This document shows positions 19,467-28,485 of a DNA stretch of 64,000 bases, piece after piece. The DNA comes from a bacterium (lineage in GTDB: Bacteria > Bacillota > Clostridia > Lachnospirales > Lachnospiraceae): NCBI GenBank assembly GCA_022774325.1, contig JALFNN010000100.1, forward strand, positions 1 through 64,000, read 5' to 3'. Both the position numbers and the translations under genes were made by a program. Each line of letters opens with the position of its first letter. The stretch's first letter is position 1. The notes beneath the pieces were generated by a model. That model was not told the origin of the DNA. It was given only the letters and a program-made list of their open reading frames with translations, and ran no database searches.

Positions 19467-20651
19467 TTATTTCTCCTGTTTTTTCATAAAGTCTTCATAA
19501 AGCGGTGACATATTTCTCAGATCACTTACGATCGTTTTCAATTGTTCTACGACATAGTCGATCTCTTCTCTGGTGATCTCTTCATTCAGTGTCAGCCGCA
19601 GCGATCCATGCGCGATCTCGTGTGGAAGTCCGATCGCCATCAGCACATGGGACGGATCCAGAGATCCCGAAGTGCAGGCAGAACCGCTTGATCCACAGAT
19701 ACCTGCCATATCCAGACGGATCAGAAGGGATTCCCCTTCGATAAACCGGAAACTGAAGTTTGCATTATTCGGAAGCCTCTTTTCCGGGTGTCCATTCAGC
19801 TTTGTATACGGGATTTCATCAAGCACCCGGCTGATCAGATAGTCACGCATTTCAATCTCTTTCTTTGCACGTTCCTCCATGGTAGCCGCTGCCCTTGCTG
19901 CTGCTGTTCCAAGCCCGATAATTCCCGGTACATTTTCCGTTCCGGCACGGCGCTTTCTCTCCTGTGCGCCGCCATGAATAAAGGAGCGGATCTTAACACC
20001 CTTGCGGATATAAAGGAACCCGATTCCTTTCGGTCCGTTCAGCTTATGACCGCTGGCACTCAGCATATCGATCTGACACTCATTTACATCGATCGGTACC
20101 TGTCCAAATGCCTGAACTGCATCCGTATGGAACAGCACACCATGCTTTTTCGCGATGGCACCGATCTCTTTGATCGGTTCGATGGTACCGATCTCATTGT
20201 TGGCGAACATAACGGAAATCAGGATCGTATCCGGGCGAATCGCCGCTTCCAGCTCATCCAACTTCACAAGTCCGTTCTCATCCACATCCAAATACGTCAC
20301 TTCATAGCCGCGTTTCTGGAGATATTCCCCGGTATGAAGAATCGCATGATGCTCAATCTTCGTCGTGATAATATGCTTTCCTTTCTCTGCATACGCTTCC
20401 GCCGTTGCCTTCAGTGCCCAGTTGTCGGATTCCGATCCGCCTGCCGTAAAATAGATCTCATTGGGAGCAGCTCCGAGCATCTCTGCAATGCGTTCTCTCT
20501 GCTCATTGATCTTCTCTTTGTTACCGGATGCAAAGCTGTACACACTTGAGGGATTGCCGTAATACTCTGTAAAATAAGGCAGCATCGCCTCCACTACCTC
20601 CGGGGCTGTCTTTGTAGTTGCAGCATTATCCAAATATATGACTTTATTCAT
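19467..20651 (-). CDS. nifS: Cysteine desulfurase, NifS/IscS type
   Basis: PLP enzyme that removes sulfur from cysteine as enzyme-bound persulfide. 394 residues from the ATG at 20651, which has AAGGAGGA at the right distance; the longer frame upstream lacks a site. It opens with YLDNAATTK. The PLP lysine is in SASGHKLNGPKG, and the mobile active-site cysteine is in SGSACTSGS, the class I (IscS/NifS) form. It follows the Rrf2-family regulator and feeds both NifU and MnmA. Confidence 0.96.
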   Translation of the reverse strand: MNKVIYLDNAATTKTAPEVVEAMLPYFTEYYGNPSSVYSFASGNKEKINEQRERIAEMLGAAPNEIYFTAGGSESDNWALKATAEAYAEKGKHIITTKIEHHAILHTGEYLQKRGYEVTYLDVDENGLVKLDELEAAIRPDTILISVMFANNEIGTIEPIKEIGAIAKKHGVLFHTDAVQAFGQVPIDVNECQIDMLSASGHKLNGPKGIGFLYIRKGVKIRSFIHGGAQERKRRAGTENVPGIIGLGTAAARAAATMEERAKKEIEMRDYLISRVLDEIPYTKLNGHPEKRLPNNANFSFRFIEGESLLIRLDMAGICGSSGSACTSGSLDPSHVLMAIGLPHEIAHGSLRLTLNEEITREEIDYVVEQLKTIVSDLRNMSPLYEDFMKKQEK

Positions 20652-20694
20652 AAGTTCTTCCTCCTTCTTGTCTGTATATTCCATCTTTTACATT

Positions 20695-21147
20695 CTATAT
20701 TTTTTGATTTTCTTCTTTTTGATTCGTTTCTTTCTGGTTCGTTTCTTTTATGAGAGTATCGATCATAATGCCGTCTACTGTAGCAGTTACACTCTCATTG
20801 ACTTTCTGCCAGACGTGTTTCGCAACACAACGGTCTTTGACGGTACAGGTCTCTTCCGGGTGAAATGCTGCACACGTTACCGGCTCAACACTTCCTTCCA
20901 ATGCCCGAAGCACATCTCCAACCGATATTTCCGATGTCTTTCTGGCCAGTATGTAACCGCCTCCGGCTCCTCTTACACTTTTGACCAGACCTGCCTTCTT
21001 CATCTTGGCCATCAGTTGTTCCAGATATCGTTCGGAAATATCCTGTCGTTCGGAAATGCTGCTGATCGACACCGGCCCCATCCCTTCATATTCTGCCAGA
21101 TCTATAAATGCACGCAGTCCATATCTTCCTTTTGTGGATAGTTTCAC
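20695..21147 (-). CDS. iscR: Rrf2-family (IscR-type) Fe-S regulator
   Basis: 150 residues with an N-terminal winged helix (MKLSTKGRYGLRAFIDLAEY) and three cysteines, C92, C101 and C107, where E. coli IscR has C92, C98 and C104. It therefore probably senses Fe-S status through a [2Fe-2S] cluster. The tail repeats a short hydrophilic motif (KETNQ KETNQ KEENQ). As first gene of the operon it most likely represses itself, nifS, nifU and mnmA; an inverted repeat at its promoter could be the operator. CymR-type cysteine regulation is the alternative. Confidence 0.88.
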   Translation of the reverse strand: MKLSTKGRYGLRAFIDLAEYEGMGPVSISSISERQDISERYLEQLMAKMKKAGLVKSVRGAGGGYILARKTSEISVGDVLRALEGSVEPVTCAAFHPEETCTVKDRCVAKHVWQKVNESVTATVDGIMIDTLIKETNQKETNQKEENQKI

Positions 21148-21188
21148 GCCATCACCTTCTATTCATTACCAGTATATCCTGTTTTATT

Positions 21189-21205
21189 CCTAGTTTTTTG
21201 CTAGG
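21189..21205 (-). promoter_or_regulatory. Inverted-repeat operator before the Rrf2 regulator
   Basis: CCTAG-N7-CTAGG, a perfect inverted repeat with an A-rich centre, lies just after the expected transcription start. Rrf2-family repressors bind AT-centred dyads of this size, so autorepression is inferred. Confidence 0.6.
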
Positions 21206-21219
21206 ATTAATTCATAAAG

Positions 21220-21248
21220 AGAATATCACTATACAGATGTTCTGTCAA
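21220..21248 (-). promoter_or_regulatory. Promoter of the iscR-nifS-nifU-mnmA operon
   Basis: Consensus -35 TTGACA (21243-21248) and -10 TATTCT (21220-21225) with 17-base spacing. A second possible -10, TATACT at 21171-21176, is closer to the gene but has no good -35. Confidence 0.75.
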
Positions 21249-21295
21249 GTCACTTTTCCGAATAAGCTTTAACAAATATCCTTCTAGGAGTCATT

Positions 21296-22618
21296 ATGTC
21301 CAGGAAGCAAACCATTATCAGAGGAACTTTTATATTAACCTTTACAGGATTACTTACAAGAGTGATTGGATTCTTTTACAGGATTTTCCTGAGCCGAACC
21401 TTTCAGGCCGAAGGAGTAGGCCTGTATCAGCTTATTTTTCCGGTCTACGCCCTATGCTTTTCTCTCACCTCCGCAGGGATTCAGACTGCGCTTTCGCGCA
21501 TTGTTGCCAAGTACAAGGCTCTGAATCAGGAGAAAACCTGCCAAAATGCTTTGAAAACCGCACTGTTTCTCAGTATGATTCTCTCTTTTGCTGCACTGAT
21601 TGTCGTTCAAAAGCGCGCAGAACCGATTGCTTCTATCATATTACAGGAACCGCGATGCGCAGAACTGCTAACCTCCATGTCCCTTGCTTTTCCCTTTGCT
21701 GCAATCCACAGCTGTATTTGTGGATACTATCTTGGAATGAAAAAAACAGAAGTACCAGCCGTGTCCCAGCTTCTGGAGCAGCTGTTCAGAGTACTTTCCG
21801 TTGTTTTTTTCTGTCAGATCGGCCTGCATTTTTCCATGGGAACCCCTGTTACCATCGCAGTACTGGGCATGGTCTGCGGAGAAATAGTCTCAGCAATTTA
21901 CAGCATCTTTATGCTGCACGAAACTCTGTTTTCTCCGTCCGGGAAACTTCAGGATTTTCTTATACCGGCAAGGGAACTGCTTCACCTTTCTATTCCCTTG
22001 ACGGCAAACCGGGTGTTACTCAATCTTCTTCAGAGTGCGGAAGCAATCCTGATTCCGTTGCGTCTTCAAATGTATGGACTGACTTTATCCGACTCCTTAA
22101 GTACATACGGGGTTCTGACCGGTATGGCGCTCCCCTGCATCCTGTTTCCATCTGCGATCACAAATTCCGTCTCCACCATGCTTCTTCCGACCGTCGCGGA
22201 GCTCCAGGTCTCTGATTTGCGAGATAATCTGCCCAAATTGATACGAAAGGTTGTCTTCTGCTGTTTTTCTCTTGGTTTTCTCTGCATGGCCGGGTTCTTC
22301 GTTCTCGGAAATATTATGGGAAATCTTATTTTCCACAACAGCGAGGCCGGCAATTTCATTATAACACTGGCTTTTATTTGTCCGTTCTTATATACCAACA
22401 CAGCATTAATCAGTATATTGAACGGTCTCGGCAAAACATCGTTCACATTTCTTACCAACACAGCCGGACTCTTGATGCGAATCTGCAGCGTGTATTTTCT
22501 GATCCCCAAATATGGGATCCTCGCATATCTGCACGGGCTTCTTGCCAGCCAGTTTCTCATATCTGCACTTTCTCTTTACGGACTTCTCCATTATGGCAAG
22601 CGAAAAGAGTCTGACTAG
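21296..22618 (+). CDS. SpoVB-like polysaccharide/lipid flippase (MOP superfamily)
   Basis: 440 residues with about 12-14 membrane spans. The N terminus (RGTFILTFTGLLTRVIGFFYRI, split by short loops) is the hallmark of the SpoVB/MurJ branch of the MOP flippases. SpoVB acts in spore cortex peptidoglycan synthesis, and relatives flip lipid-linked sugars. Which lipid this one moves cannot be read from sequence. It diverges from the iscR operon and converges on the SpoIIM-like gene. Confidence 0.85.
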   Translation: MSRKQTIIRGTFILTFTGLLTRVIGFFYRIFLSRTFQAEGVGLYQLIFPVYALCFSLTSAGIQTALSRIVAKYKALNQEKTCQNALKTALFLSMILSFAALIVVQKRAEPIASIILQEPRCAELLTSMSLAFPFAAIHSCICGYYLGMKKTEVPAVSQLLEQLFRVLSVVFFCQIGLHFSMGTPVTIAVLGMVCGEIVSAIYSIFMLHETLFSPSGKLQDFLIPARELLHLSIPLTANRVLLNLLQSAEAILIPLRLQMYGLTLSDSLSTYGVLTGMALPCILFPSAITNSVSTMLLPTVAELQVSDLRDNLPKLIRKVVFCCFSLGFLCMAGFFVLGNIMGNLIFHNSEAGNFIITLAFICPFLYTNTALISILNGLGKTSFTFLTNTAGLLMRICSVYFLIPKYGILAYLHGLLASQFLISALSLYGLLHYGKRKESD

Positions 22619-22635
22619 CCAAGCCAGACTCTTTT
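22604..22635. terminator. Shared terminator of the flippase and SpoIIM-like genes
   Basis: The stem AAGAGTCTG/CAGACTCTT (22605-22613 and 22625-22633) has a four-base T-run on each strand. It overlaps the stop codons of both convergent genes. Confidence 0.75.
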
Positions 22636-23209
22636 AACAGATCAATTTCAGAAACCATTTTACGATTCCCGGATTCAGATACGCTTCTGTCATGATCCCT
22701 GCCAGAATCATGATGGCCACAAATCCTGTTTTTCCCGCATTCCACTCTGACTGTGGATAATGATACAAATACCACAGAATCACTATGTAGGCCAGGCTGT
22801 AAAAAAAGAAATGTGGTAACATTCCGGCTATACACAGAAGCATACCCCGGGCACCAAGACGGAGCACAGACGCAGCAGCTACGATTCCTGCCGAAAAGCC
22901 TGTCCAGAGCAATGTTCCGATCGCCGCTGTTTTCTTAAACTTTGTACCCCCCGCAAGTCCCAGGAACACTGCAGGCAACATCCTGTATCGCAACAAATAC
23001 GGGAAATACTCTCCTATATCAATCTCCGACTGTGCATACTGGGTAAAAAATGATTCATGAAACACTCCTGTTACTGTACTAAAACTGTCCGCAGCGAGAT
23101 TGGCATAGACGATTCCCAAGAGGAACCCGGACACGAAAACAAGCACCAGCTGCTGCTTACTTTGATGAAGCTGCACTCCCATGGCCTCCCTTTTTTCAAG
23201 ATATTCCAT
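22634..23209 (-). CDS. spoIIM: SpoIIM-like membrane protein
   Basis: 191 residues with five or so membrane segments, a conserved charged N terminus and the family-like GMLPHFFFYSLAYIV segment. In Bacillus spoIIM lies next to nudF, and here a NudF-type gene is 40 bases upstream; this shared order is my main support. SpoIIM helps the engulfing membrane move during sporulation as part of the DMP complex. The start is uncertain: the ribosome binding site before Met1 is distant, and GGGAGG sits too close to Met10. Confidence 0.7.
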   Translation of the reverse strand: MEYLEKREAMGVQLHQSKQQLVLVFVSGFLLGIVYANLAADSFSTVTGVFHESFFTQYAQSEIDIGEYFPYLLRYRMLPAVFLGLAGGTKFKKTAAIGTLLWTGFSAGIVAAASVLRLGARGMLLCIAGMLPHFFFYSLAYIVILWYLYHYPQSEWNAGKTGFVAIMILAGIMTEAYLNPGIVKWFLKLIC

Positions 23210-23249
23210 TATATGTCGGGTTTTCCTCGCTGATTCACATTTTACTCAC

Positions 23250-23792
23250 TTATTTCCGATTATACTTTGCATCGTAAGCCAGAATAGAGGCCACTGTTTT
23301 AGAGTCTTCAATCTCACCGTCAAATATCATCTGTTTCAGTTCTTCTACTGTATGTAATTCCACATTGACGAATTCATTCGGATCCAGATGCTGTTTCGAT
23401 GGTACAAGATTTTTTGCCACATATACTTCAATCCGCTCATTGCAGAATGCAACGGTTGTTCTTAATGTAATCAGCCATTCCAGGTTCTCTGACCGGTATC
23501 CTGTCTCCTCCTCCAATTCTCTTGCCGAACAGTTGATTCCCGGCTCTTCCGGATCATCCAGTGCCCCTGCCGGGATCTCCAGTGTAAACCGTTCCAGAGC
23601 ATTCCGATACTGACGAACCATAATAATACGCCCGTCATCCGTTACAGGCACTACTGCAGCTGCTCCCCGGTGATGAATATAATCCCACTCCTCTGTATTT
23701 CCATTGGAAAACTGCATATAGTCACGATAAACATCTACGATCGCGCCCTGATACATTCGTATTCGTTTCACTCTGGTCATTTCTTTTTCCAT
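23250..23792 (-). CDS. nudF: ADP-ribose pyrophosphatase (Nudix hydrolase, NudF type)
   Basis: 180 residues. The Nudix box is present (ARELEEETGY core), with one extra residue between its first glycine and first glutamate. Hydrolyses ADP-ribose to AMP and ribose 5-phosphate. ATG 23792 is preferred over the ATG nine bases earlier because AGAGGG is nine bases upstream of it and overlaps nothing. It is paired with the SpoIIM-like gene. Confidence 0.88.
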   Translation of the reverse strand: MEKEMTRVKRIRMYQGAIVDVYRDYMQFSNGNTEEWDYIHHRGAAAVVPVTDDGRIIMVRQYRNALERFTLEIPAGALDDPEEPGINCSARELEEETGYRSENLEWLITLRTTVAFCNERIEVYVAKNLVPSKQHLDPNEFVNVELHTVEELKQMIFDGEIEDSKTVASILAYDAKYNRK

Positions 23793-23875
23793 ATGATCCA
23801 TCCCTCTTTTCCCGTATTATCATAACTCAATCCCACCACATCATGCAGGATTACTCTGAGCCCATTCTATCCAGC

Positions 23876-23917
23876 AAAAAACAGCTATCCCGAAGGTACC
23901 TCTTCTGAATAGCTGTT
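23876..23917 (-). terminator. Terminator of rny
   Basis: Long stem AACAGCTATCC/GAATAGCTGTT (23880-23890 and 23907-23917) with a six-base U-run on the minus transcript, ten bases after the rny stop. Confidence 0.9.
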
Positions 23918-23926
23918 ATTTCCTGC

Positions 23927-25480
23927 TTATTTTGCGTAATCCGTAACTCTTGATTCGCGAATTACGTTTACTTTTATCTGTCCCGGATATTCCAATTCGA
24001 ATTCAATCTGTTTTGAAATATCTCTTGCCAGCAATACCATATCGTCATCAGATACTTGTTCTGGAACTACCATTACACGAATCTCTCTACCTGCTTGAAT
24101 TGCAAAAGATTTATCAACGCCCTTAAACTGGTTCGTGATATCTTCTAACTGTTTTAATCTGTTTGTATATGTTTCCAATGTTTCTCTTCTCGCACCCGGT
24201 CTTGCCGCAGAGATCGTGTCTGCCGCCTGAACGATGCATGCAATCAGAGTCTCTGGTTCTACATCACCGTGATGCGCTTCTACTGCATTGATAATTGTAG
24301 GTGATTCTTTATACTTTCTACATAAATCCACACCAATCTGAATGTGTGAGCCCTCTACATCATGATCAATTGATTTACCAATGTCATGTAAAAGTCCGGC
24401 TCTCTTAGCCAAACGGACATCAAGTCCGATCTCGCCTGCCAGAAGTCCGGAAAGTTGTGCTACTTCAATAGAATGCTTGAGTGCATTCTGTCCATAGCTT
24501 GTTCTGAACTTCATTCGTCCAAGAAGTCGAATCAGTTCCGGATGAATACCATGTACACCAACTTCCAACGCTGCTGCTTCACCTTCCTCGCGGATCATTG
24601 TATCCACTTCTTTTTGTGCTTTTTCTACCATTTCTTCGATTCTCGCCGGATGAATTCGTCCGTCAACAATCAAACGCTCCAGGGCAATTCTTGCCACTTC
24701 TCTGCGGATCGGGTCAAATCCGGATAAAACAACCGCTTCCGGAGTATCGTCAATAATTAACTCCACACCGGTCAATGTTTCGAGGGTACGGATATTCCGA
24801 CCTTCACGTCCGATAATTCTTCCCTTCATCTCATCACTCGGAAGCTGTACTACAGAAATTGTAGTTTCAGCAACATGATCTGCAGCACATCTCTGAATCG
24901 CCGTCACGACGCATTCCTTCGCTTTCTTATCAGCCTCTTCCTTCGCCTGATTCTCCAGCTCTTTAATCATTTTCGCAGTGTCATGTTTCACATCATCTTC
25001 AACAGTTTTCAACAGATAATCTTTTGCCTGTTCGGAGGTAAGTCCGGAGATTCTTTCTAGTTCCTGTACTCTTTGTTTGCTAAGTTCTTCTACCTTTGCT
25101 TCGCGCTGCTTAATCGCTTCTTCTCTCGAAGTAAATGCCGCTTCCCTGCGTTCCATTGCTTCCGAACGCTTGTCAACGGATTCCTCTTTAGAAAGGACTC
25201 GCTTCTCATAACGTTGTAACTCTGCCCGACGTTCTTTGGTTTCCTTCTCGAGTTCGTTCTTCGTTCTGATCGATTCCTCTTTTACTTCCAAGAGAGCTTC
25301 CTTCTTTTTTGCTTCCGCCGTCTTCAATGCATCATCTATGATTTCTCTTGCTTTTGTATCAGCATTTCCGATTTTAGAATCCGCGTCACTTTTTAACTTC
25401 GACACGGTAGCAAAATAAGTAATCGGCACCGCCACAATAAGTGTGACAACCACAGCAATAATTATACTCATTATTGGCAC
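23927..25480 (-). CDS. rny: Ribonuclease Y
   Basis: Membrane-anchored endonuclease that starts mRNA decay. 517 residues: an N-terminal transmembrane helix, a long charged coiled coil (about 30-200), a KH RNA-binding domain with the [11 protein letters not shown] loop, and an HD domain with [12 protein letters not shown]. It lies next to recX-recA as in many Firmicutes, but has its own promoter and terminator. Confidence 0.97.
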   Translation of the reverse strand: MPIMSIIIAVVVTLIVAVPITYFATVSKLKSDADSKIGNADTKAREIIDDALKTAEAKKKEALLEVKEESIRTKNELEKETKERRAELQRYEKRVLSKEESVDKRSEAMERREAAFTSREEAIKQREAKVEELSKQRVQELERISGLTSEQAKDYLLKTVEDDVKHDTAKMIKELENQAKEEADKKAKECVVTAIQRCAADHVAETTISVVQLPSDEMKGRIIGREGRNIRTLETLTGVELIIDDTPEAVVLSGFDPIRREVARIALERLIVDGRIHPARIEEMVEKAQKEVDTMIREEGEAAALEVGVHGIHPELIRLLGRMKFRTSYGQNALKHSIEVAQLSGLLAGEIGLDVRLAKRAGLLHDIGKSIDHDVEGSHIQIGVDLCRKYKESPTIINAVEAHHGDVEPETLIACIVQAADTISAARPGARRETLETYTNRLKQLEDITNQFKGVDKSFAIQAGREIRVMVVPEQVSDDDMVLLARDISKQIEFELEYPGQIKVNVIRESRVTDYAK

Positions 25481-25527
25481 AGGAGCACCTCCTTATTTAG
25501 TTTTCATTGTACAAATACAACACTTAA

Positions 25528-25556
25528 ATTCTATACTGTTTTCACAAATATGTCAA
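25528..25556 (-). promoter_or_regulatory. Promoter of rny
   Basis: A -35 TTGACA (25551-25556) and -10 TAGAAT (25528-25533) with 17-base spacing, about 48 bases upstream of the rny ATG. Confidence 0.75.
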
Positions 25557-25589
25557 GCATTCCGTGCCAAAACTTGTATCACTTGACGA

Positions 25590-26189
25590 TTAGGGCTCAA
25601 ACGCCTTTTTTATGTCCGTATAGCGAAAGCCTTTGCGTGCCAGACTGGCATATGCTTTCTGCAAGCTGACAGGATCCATCTCTTCCGGATTCCAGTGCTT
25701 TTTATGCATGATCTCCCGAATTGCCTCCCGATCCGAATGCTCTACATAAACTTCTTCCAGAACCTTGTCAACGAGTTCTCCGGACACGTTCTTCTGTGCA
25801 AGAAGTGCCTCGATCTCACGGCGACTCTTCTTGCCCTTCCTGCTCTCAATGAAATTTCGGACATAGTTCTCGTCATTTATGTATCCAAAAGACTTCACAT
25901 ACGCAATCGCCGCTTCCGTCACGTCCTCCGGATATCCGTTCTGCCTGAGCTTCTGCCTGAGCTGCTCCTCCGTTCTCGCCATATCCGTCAACAAATGCAT
26001 GGCTCTCAGCTTTGCCCGTTTCAGAAGTACTTCCTCTTTCAGTCTGCTCCAGATCTCATCCGTAATTTCGCTGCCTTTCTCAAGGCCATAACTCTTCAGA
26101 TCCGTTTTATAGAGCATACATACATATTCTCCATCTAAATACATCCTGAATTTTGTCTTTGTGACCGACTCTATTTCCGTAATAATCAT
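25590..26189 (-). CDS. recX: RecX regulatory protein
   Basis: 199 residues made of helical repeats, with the family signature RTEEQLRQKLRQNGYPEDV and IESRKGKKSRREIEALL. RecX caps and limits RecA filaments. It starts 18 bases after the recA stop and is clearly cotranscribed. Confidence 0.9.
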   Translation of the reverse strand: MIITEIESVTKTKFRMYLDGEYVCMLYKTDLKSYGLEKGSEITDEIWSRLKEEVLLKRAKLRAMHLLTDMARTEEQLRQKLRQNGYPEDVTEAAIAYVKSFGYINDENYVRNFIESRKGKKSRREIEALLAQKNVSGELVDKVLEEVYVEHSDREAIREIMHKKHWNPEEMDPVSLQKAYASLARKGFRYTDIKKAFEP

Positions 26190-26207
26190 GCATTCTCACC
26201 TGCCGAA

Positions 26208-27239
26208 TCACTCTTCCTGTGTCTCCGGGGCACCCTCGCCAAGTCCGTAATGCTCTCTGACCTTTTCTTCTACTTCTTCCATAATCTCCGGATGAGAAGC
26301 AAGATAAGTCTTTGCATTTTCCCTGCCCTGTCCGATCTTCTCTCCGTTATATGCATACCATGCACCGCTCTTATTGATCACATCCACGTTTGCGGCAAGA
26401 TCAAGGATATCTCCTTCTCTGGAAATTCCTTTTCCGAACATGATATCAAACTCCGCTTCTTTGAACGGCGGCGCGATCTTATTCTTCACAATCTTGACAC
26501 GGACACGGTTTCCTACCATCTCACCGCCCTGCTTCAGAGTCTCGATCCTTCTTACATCCATACGCACAGAAGCATAGAACTTCAGAGCTCTACCTCCCGT
26601 AGTGGTCTCCGGATTACCGAACATCACACCGACCTTCTCACGAAGCTGGTTGATGAAGATCACTACACAGTTCGACTTACTGATTACCGGCGTCAGTTTT
26701 CTGAGTGCCTGGGACATCAGACGCGCCTGAAGCCCGACATGACTGTCTCCCATGTCACCTTCGATCTCCTGTTTCGGTACAAGTGCAGCTACGGAGTCCA
26801 CAACAATGATATCGATCGCTCCGGAGCGCACCATCGTCTCCGTGATCTCCAGTGCCTGGTCACCGCTGTCCGGCTGGGAAATATATAATTCATCAATATC
26901 CACACCGATATTCTTCGCATACACAGGATCCAGCGCGTGCTCCGCATCAATGAATCCTGCAATTCCTCCGCGCTTCTGGACTTCGGCGATCATATGAAGT
27001 GCGACCGTCGTCTTACCACTGGACTCCGGTCCGTAGATCTCCACGATACGTCCCTTCGGTACGCCGCCCATTCCGAGCGCAATATCGAGACTCAGGGATC
27101 CTGTCGGTACAGTCTCCACCTGAACCTGTGCGGCCGGATCCCCCAGCTTCATCACAGTTCCTTTTCCAAAATCCTTCTCCAGTTTTGCAATCGCTGCATC
27201 CAGCGCTTTCTTTTTATTCTCATCACTCATTGCTGCCAT
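26208..27239 (-). CDS. recA: Recombinase RecA
   Basis: 343 residues. Walker [10 protein letters not shown] at 70-78, the [10 protein letters not shown] segment and loop L2 with [18 protein letters not shown] are all present. It drives strand exchange and activates LexA self-cleavage. The start at 27239 has AAAGGAG 10 bases upstream. Two LexA-like boxes at the promoter indicate SOS control. Confidence 0.99.
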   Translation of the reverse strand: MAAMSDENKKKALDAAIAKLEKDFGKGTVMKLGDPAAQVQVETVPTGSLSLDIALGMGGVPKGRIVEIYGPESSGKTTVALHMIAEVQKRGGIAGFIDAEHALDPVYAKNIGVDIDELYISQPDSGDQALEITETMVRSGAIDIIVVDSVAALVPKQEIEGDMGDSHVGLQARLMSQALRKLTPVISKSNCVVIFINQLREKVGVMFGNPETTTGGRALKFYASVRMDVRRIETLKQGGEMVGNRVRVKIVKNKIAPPFKEAEFDIMFGKGISREGDILDLAANVDVINKSGAWYAYNGEKIGQGRENAKTYLASHPEIMEEVEEKVREHYGLGEGAPETQEE

Positions 27240-27307
27240 AATTCAAATTCTCCTTTATCTTTACTGAATTTTCTCATCAAAGTTTACTTTTGGAATTCCG
27301 ACTCTAT

Positions 27308-27321
27308 CGAACGAATGTTTG
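27308..27321. promoter_or_regulatory. LexA-like box 1 at recA
   Basis: CGAAC-GAAT-GTTTG matches the Gram-positive SOS box (CGAACRNRYGTTYC) at nearly every position. It lies downstream of the recA -10, where bound repressor would block transcription. Confidence 0.7.
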
Positions 27322-27331
27322 TCGTAAATCA

Positions 27332-27360
27332 ATAATAGTACATACGTTCTGTTTTGTCAA
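27332..27360 (-). promoter_or_regulatory. recA promoter with LexA-like box 2
   Basis: A -35 TTGACA (27355-27360) and -10 TATTAT (27332-27337) with 17-base spacing. A second SOS-like box, GAAC-GTAT-GTAC (27338-27349), fills the spacer. A bound dimer would cover both promoter elements. Confidence 0.75.
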
Positions 27361-27445
27361 GCAGTTTTGTTCTTATTATGACGAATGATCTATTGCAGAA
27401 CCGAACCACAATGCCATCGTCATCTCTCTGAAAATGTGCCACTCA

Positions 27446-27468
27446 AAAATGGTCCACCGAACCATTTT
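27446..27468 (-). terminator. Possible terminator hairpin upstream of recA
   Basis: A perfect stem AAAATGGT/ACCATTTT with a seven-base loop ends in five U on the minus strand. It could end transcription from the metallo-hydrolase operon before recA. The rest of the gap, 27469-27600, has only a weak GGATCA/TGATCC repeat and no gene I can see. Confidence 0.45.
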
Positions 27469-27601
27469 CTCATATGCATGGCAACTGAAAACGGAAAGGA
27501 TCAAAATACTCTGATCCTTACCTCCTTGAATGATACCATACCAAAATCTTCTTTACAAGCAATTTCACGGATCCTGTTGCGATAAAAAGCTGTACCAGAA
27601 A

Positions 27602-27639
27602 GAAGCAACACTTCAGCCGCAGAGCCAAAGTGTTGCTTC
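27602..27639 (-). terminator. Hairpin after the metallo-hydrolase gene
   Basis: A perfect 12-bp stem GAAGCAACACTT/AAGTGTTGCTTC with a 14-base loop, 43 bases past the end of the operon. The following tract has only three consecutive U (CTTTCTGG), so termination may be inefficient. Confidence 0.6.
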
Positions 27640-27682
27640 CAAATCAAATATAAGAAATCATTCTATCCAAAGATTTCCCGCA

Positions 27683-28483
27683 CTAAATTTCAAACCATTC
27701 CATATCCTCCGGAACATACAGATTTCCGTGATAATACGCTTTTCCCTCAGCCGTATACAATTCCTTCCTGTTCTTCAGATGGTCTTCCTCAGTGTGATAC
27801 AAAATCAAATTTGCCACGCCCAGCCGTTCGGCAAGTTCACATGCTTCCCGCACCGTGCTATGGTGTTTCTCGTAAGGTTTGTATCGATCGGCCTCGCTAT
27901 ATAGGCAGAATGCCTCATGCATCAGCCAGTCGCTGTCCTTTACATACTCGTATTCGCATGGGTTATAGGGTTCGTCTCCGCAGCAGGAGAGCTTTGTGCC
28001 GCCGGGTAGGATCATGGAGAATCCGTACTGTTTCGCTTTCGTCGACTGGATATCAAAGAAGGTGACCGGACAATCCATGATCATCTTCCGGTCCCCGTTT
28101 TCCAGAGGAATCATCTGAATCCTTTCTCCGATATGCTTTGTCACCTTCTTCTGAATAGTGAGCTCCGCGATCGTCACCACCTTATTTACCAGATCCGAAT
28201 GGCAGTAGATTCTGAGATCACCCTCATATTTCCCCTGATTCATCTTCTGTCCAATCATACGGATCAGCCAGATAACGCCAAGAATATGATCAAGATGTTC
28301 GTGAGTCAGGAAAATATCGTGGATTTCTTCCAACGGTACCTGTGCGTCCTTCAGCGCTTTTAAGATGCGGTTTCCACCGCCACCGTCTACCAGAAAATGC
28401 CTGTGTTTATCTGACAATACGAAACAGGTGTTAAAATATTCCGTCACCGCTGCATTTCCAGTCCCTAACACCGTAAGTTTCAT
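27683..28483 (-). CDS. Metallo-beta-lactamase-fold hydrolase
   Basis: 266 residues. The zinc motif THEHLDH (H61, H63, D65, H66) and later GDEPYNP and MHEAFC segments place it with RNase Z-like members of the MBL fold. It is shorter and lacks the exosite arm typical of tRNase Z, so tRNA processing is not assured. It ends a six-gene operon, two bases after the hydroxyacid dehydrogenase. The substrate is unknown. Confidence 0.75.
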   Translation of the reverse strand: MKLTVLGTGNAAVTEYFNTCFVLSDKHRHFLVDGGGGNRILKALKDAQVPLEEIHDIFLTHEHLDHILGVIWLIRMIGQKMNQGKYEGDLRIYCHSDLVNKVVTIAELTIQKKVTKHIGERIQMIPLENGDRKMIMDCPVTFFDIQSTKAKQYGFSMILPGGTKLSCCGDEPYNPCEYEYVKDSDWLMHEAFCLYSEADRYKPYEKHHSTVREACELAERLGVANLILYHTEEDHLKNRKELYTAEGKAYYHGNLYVPEDMEWFEI

Positions 28484-28485
28484 GG

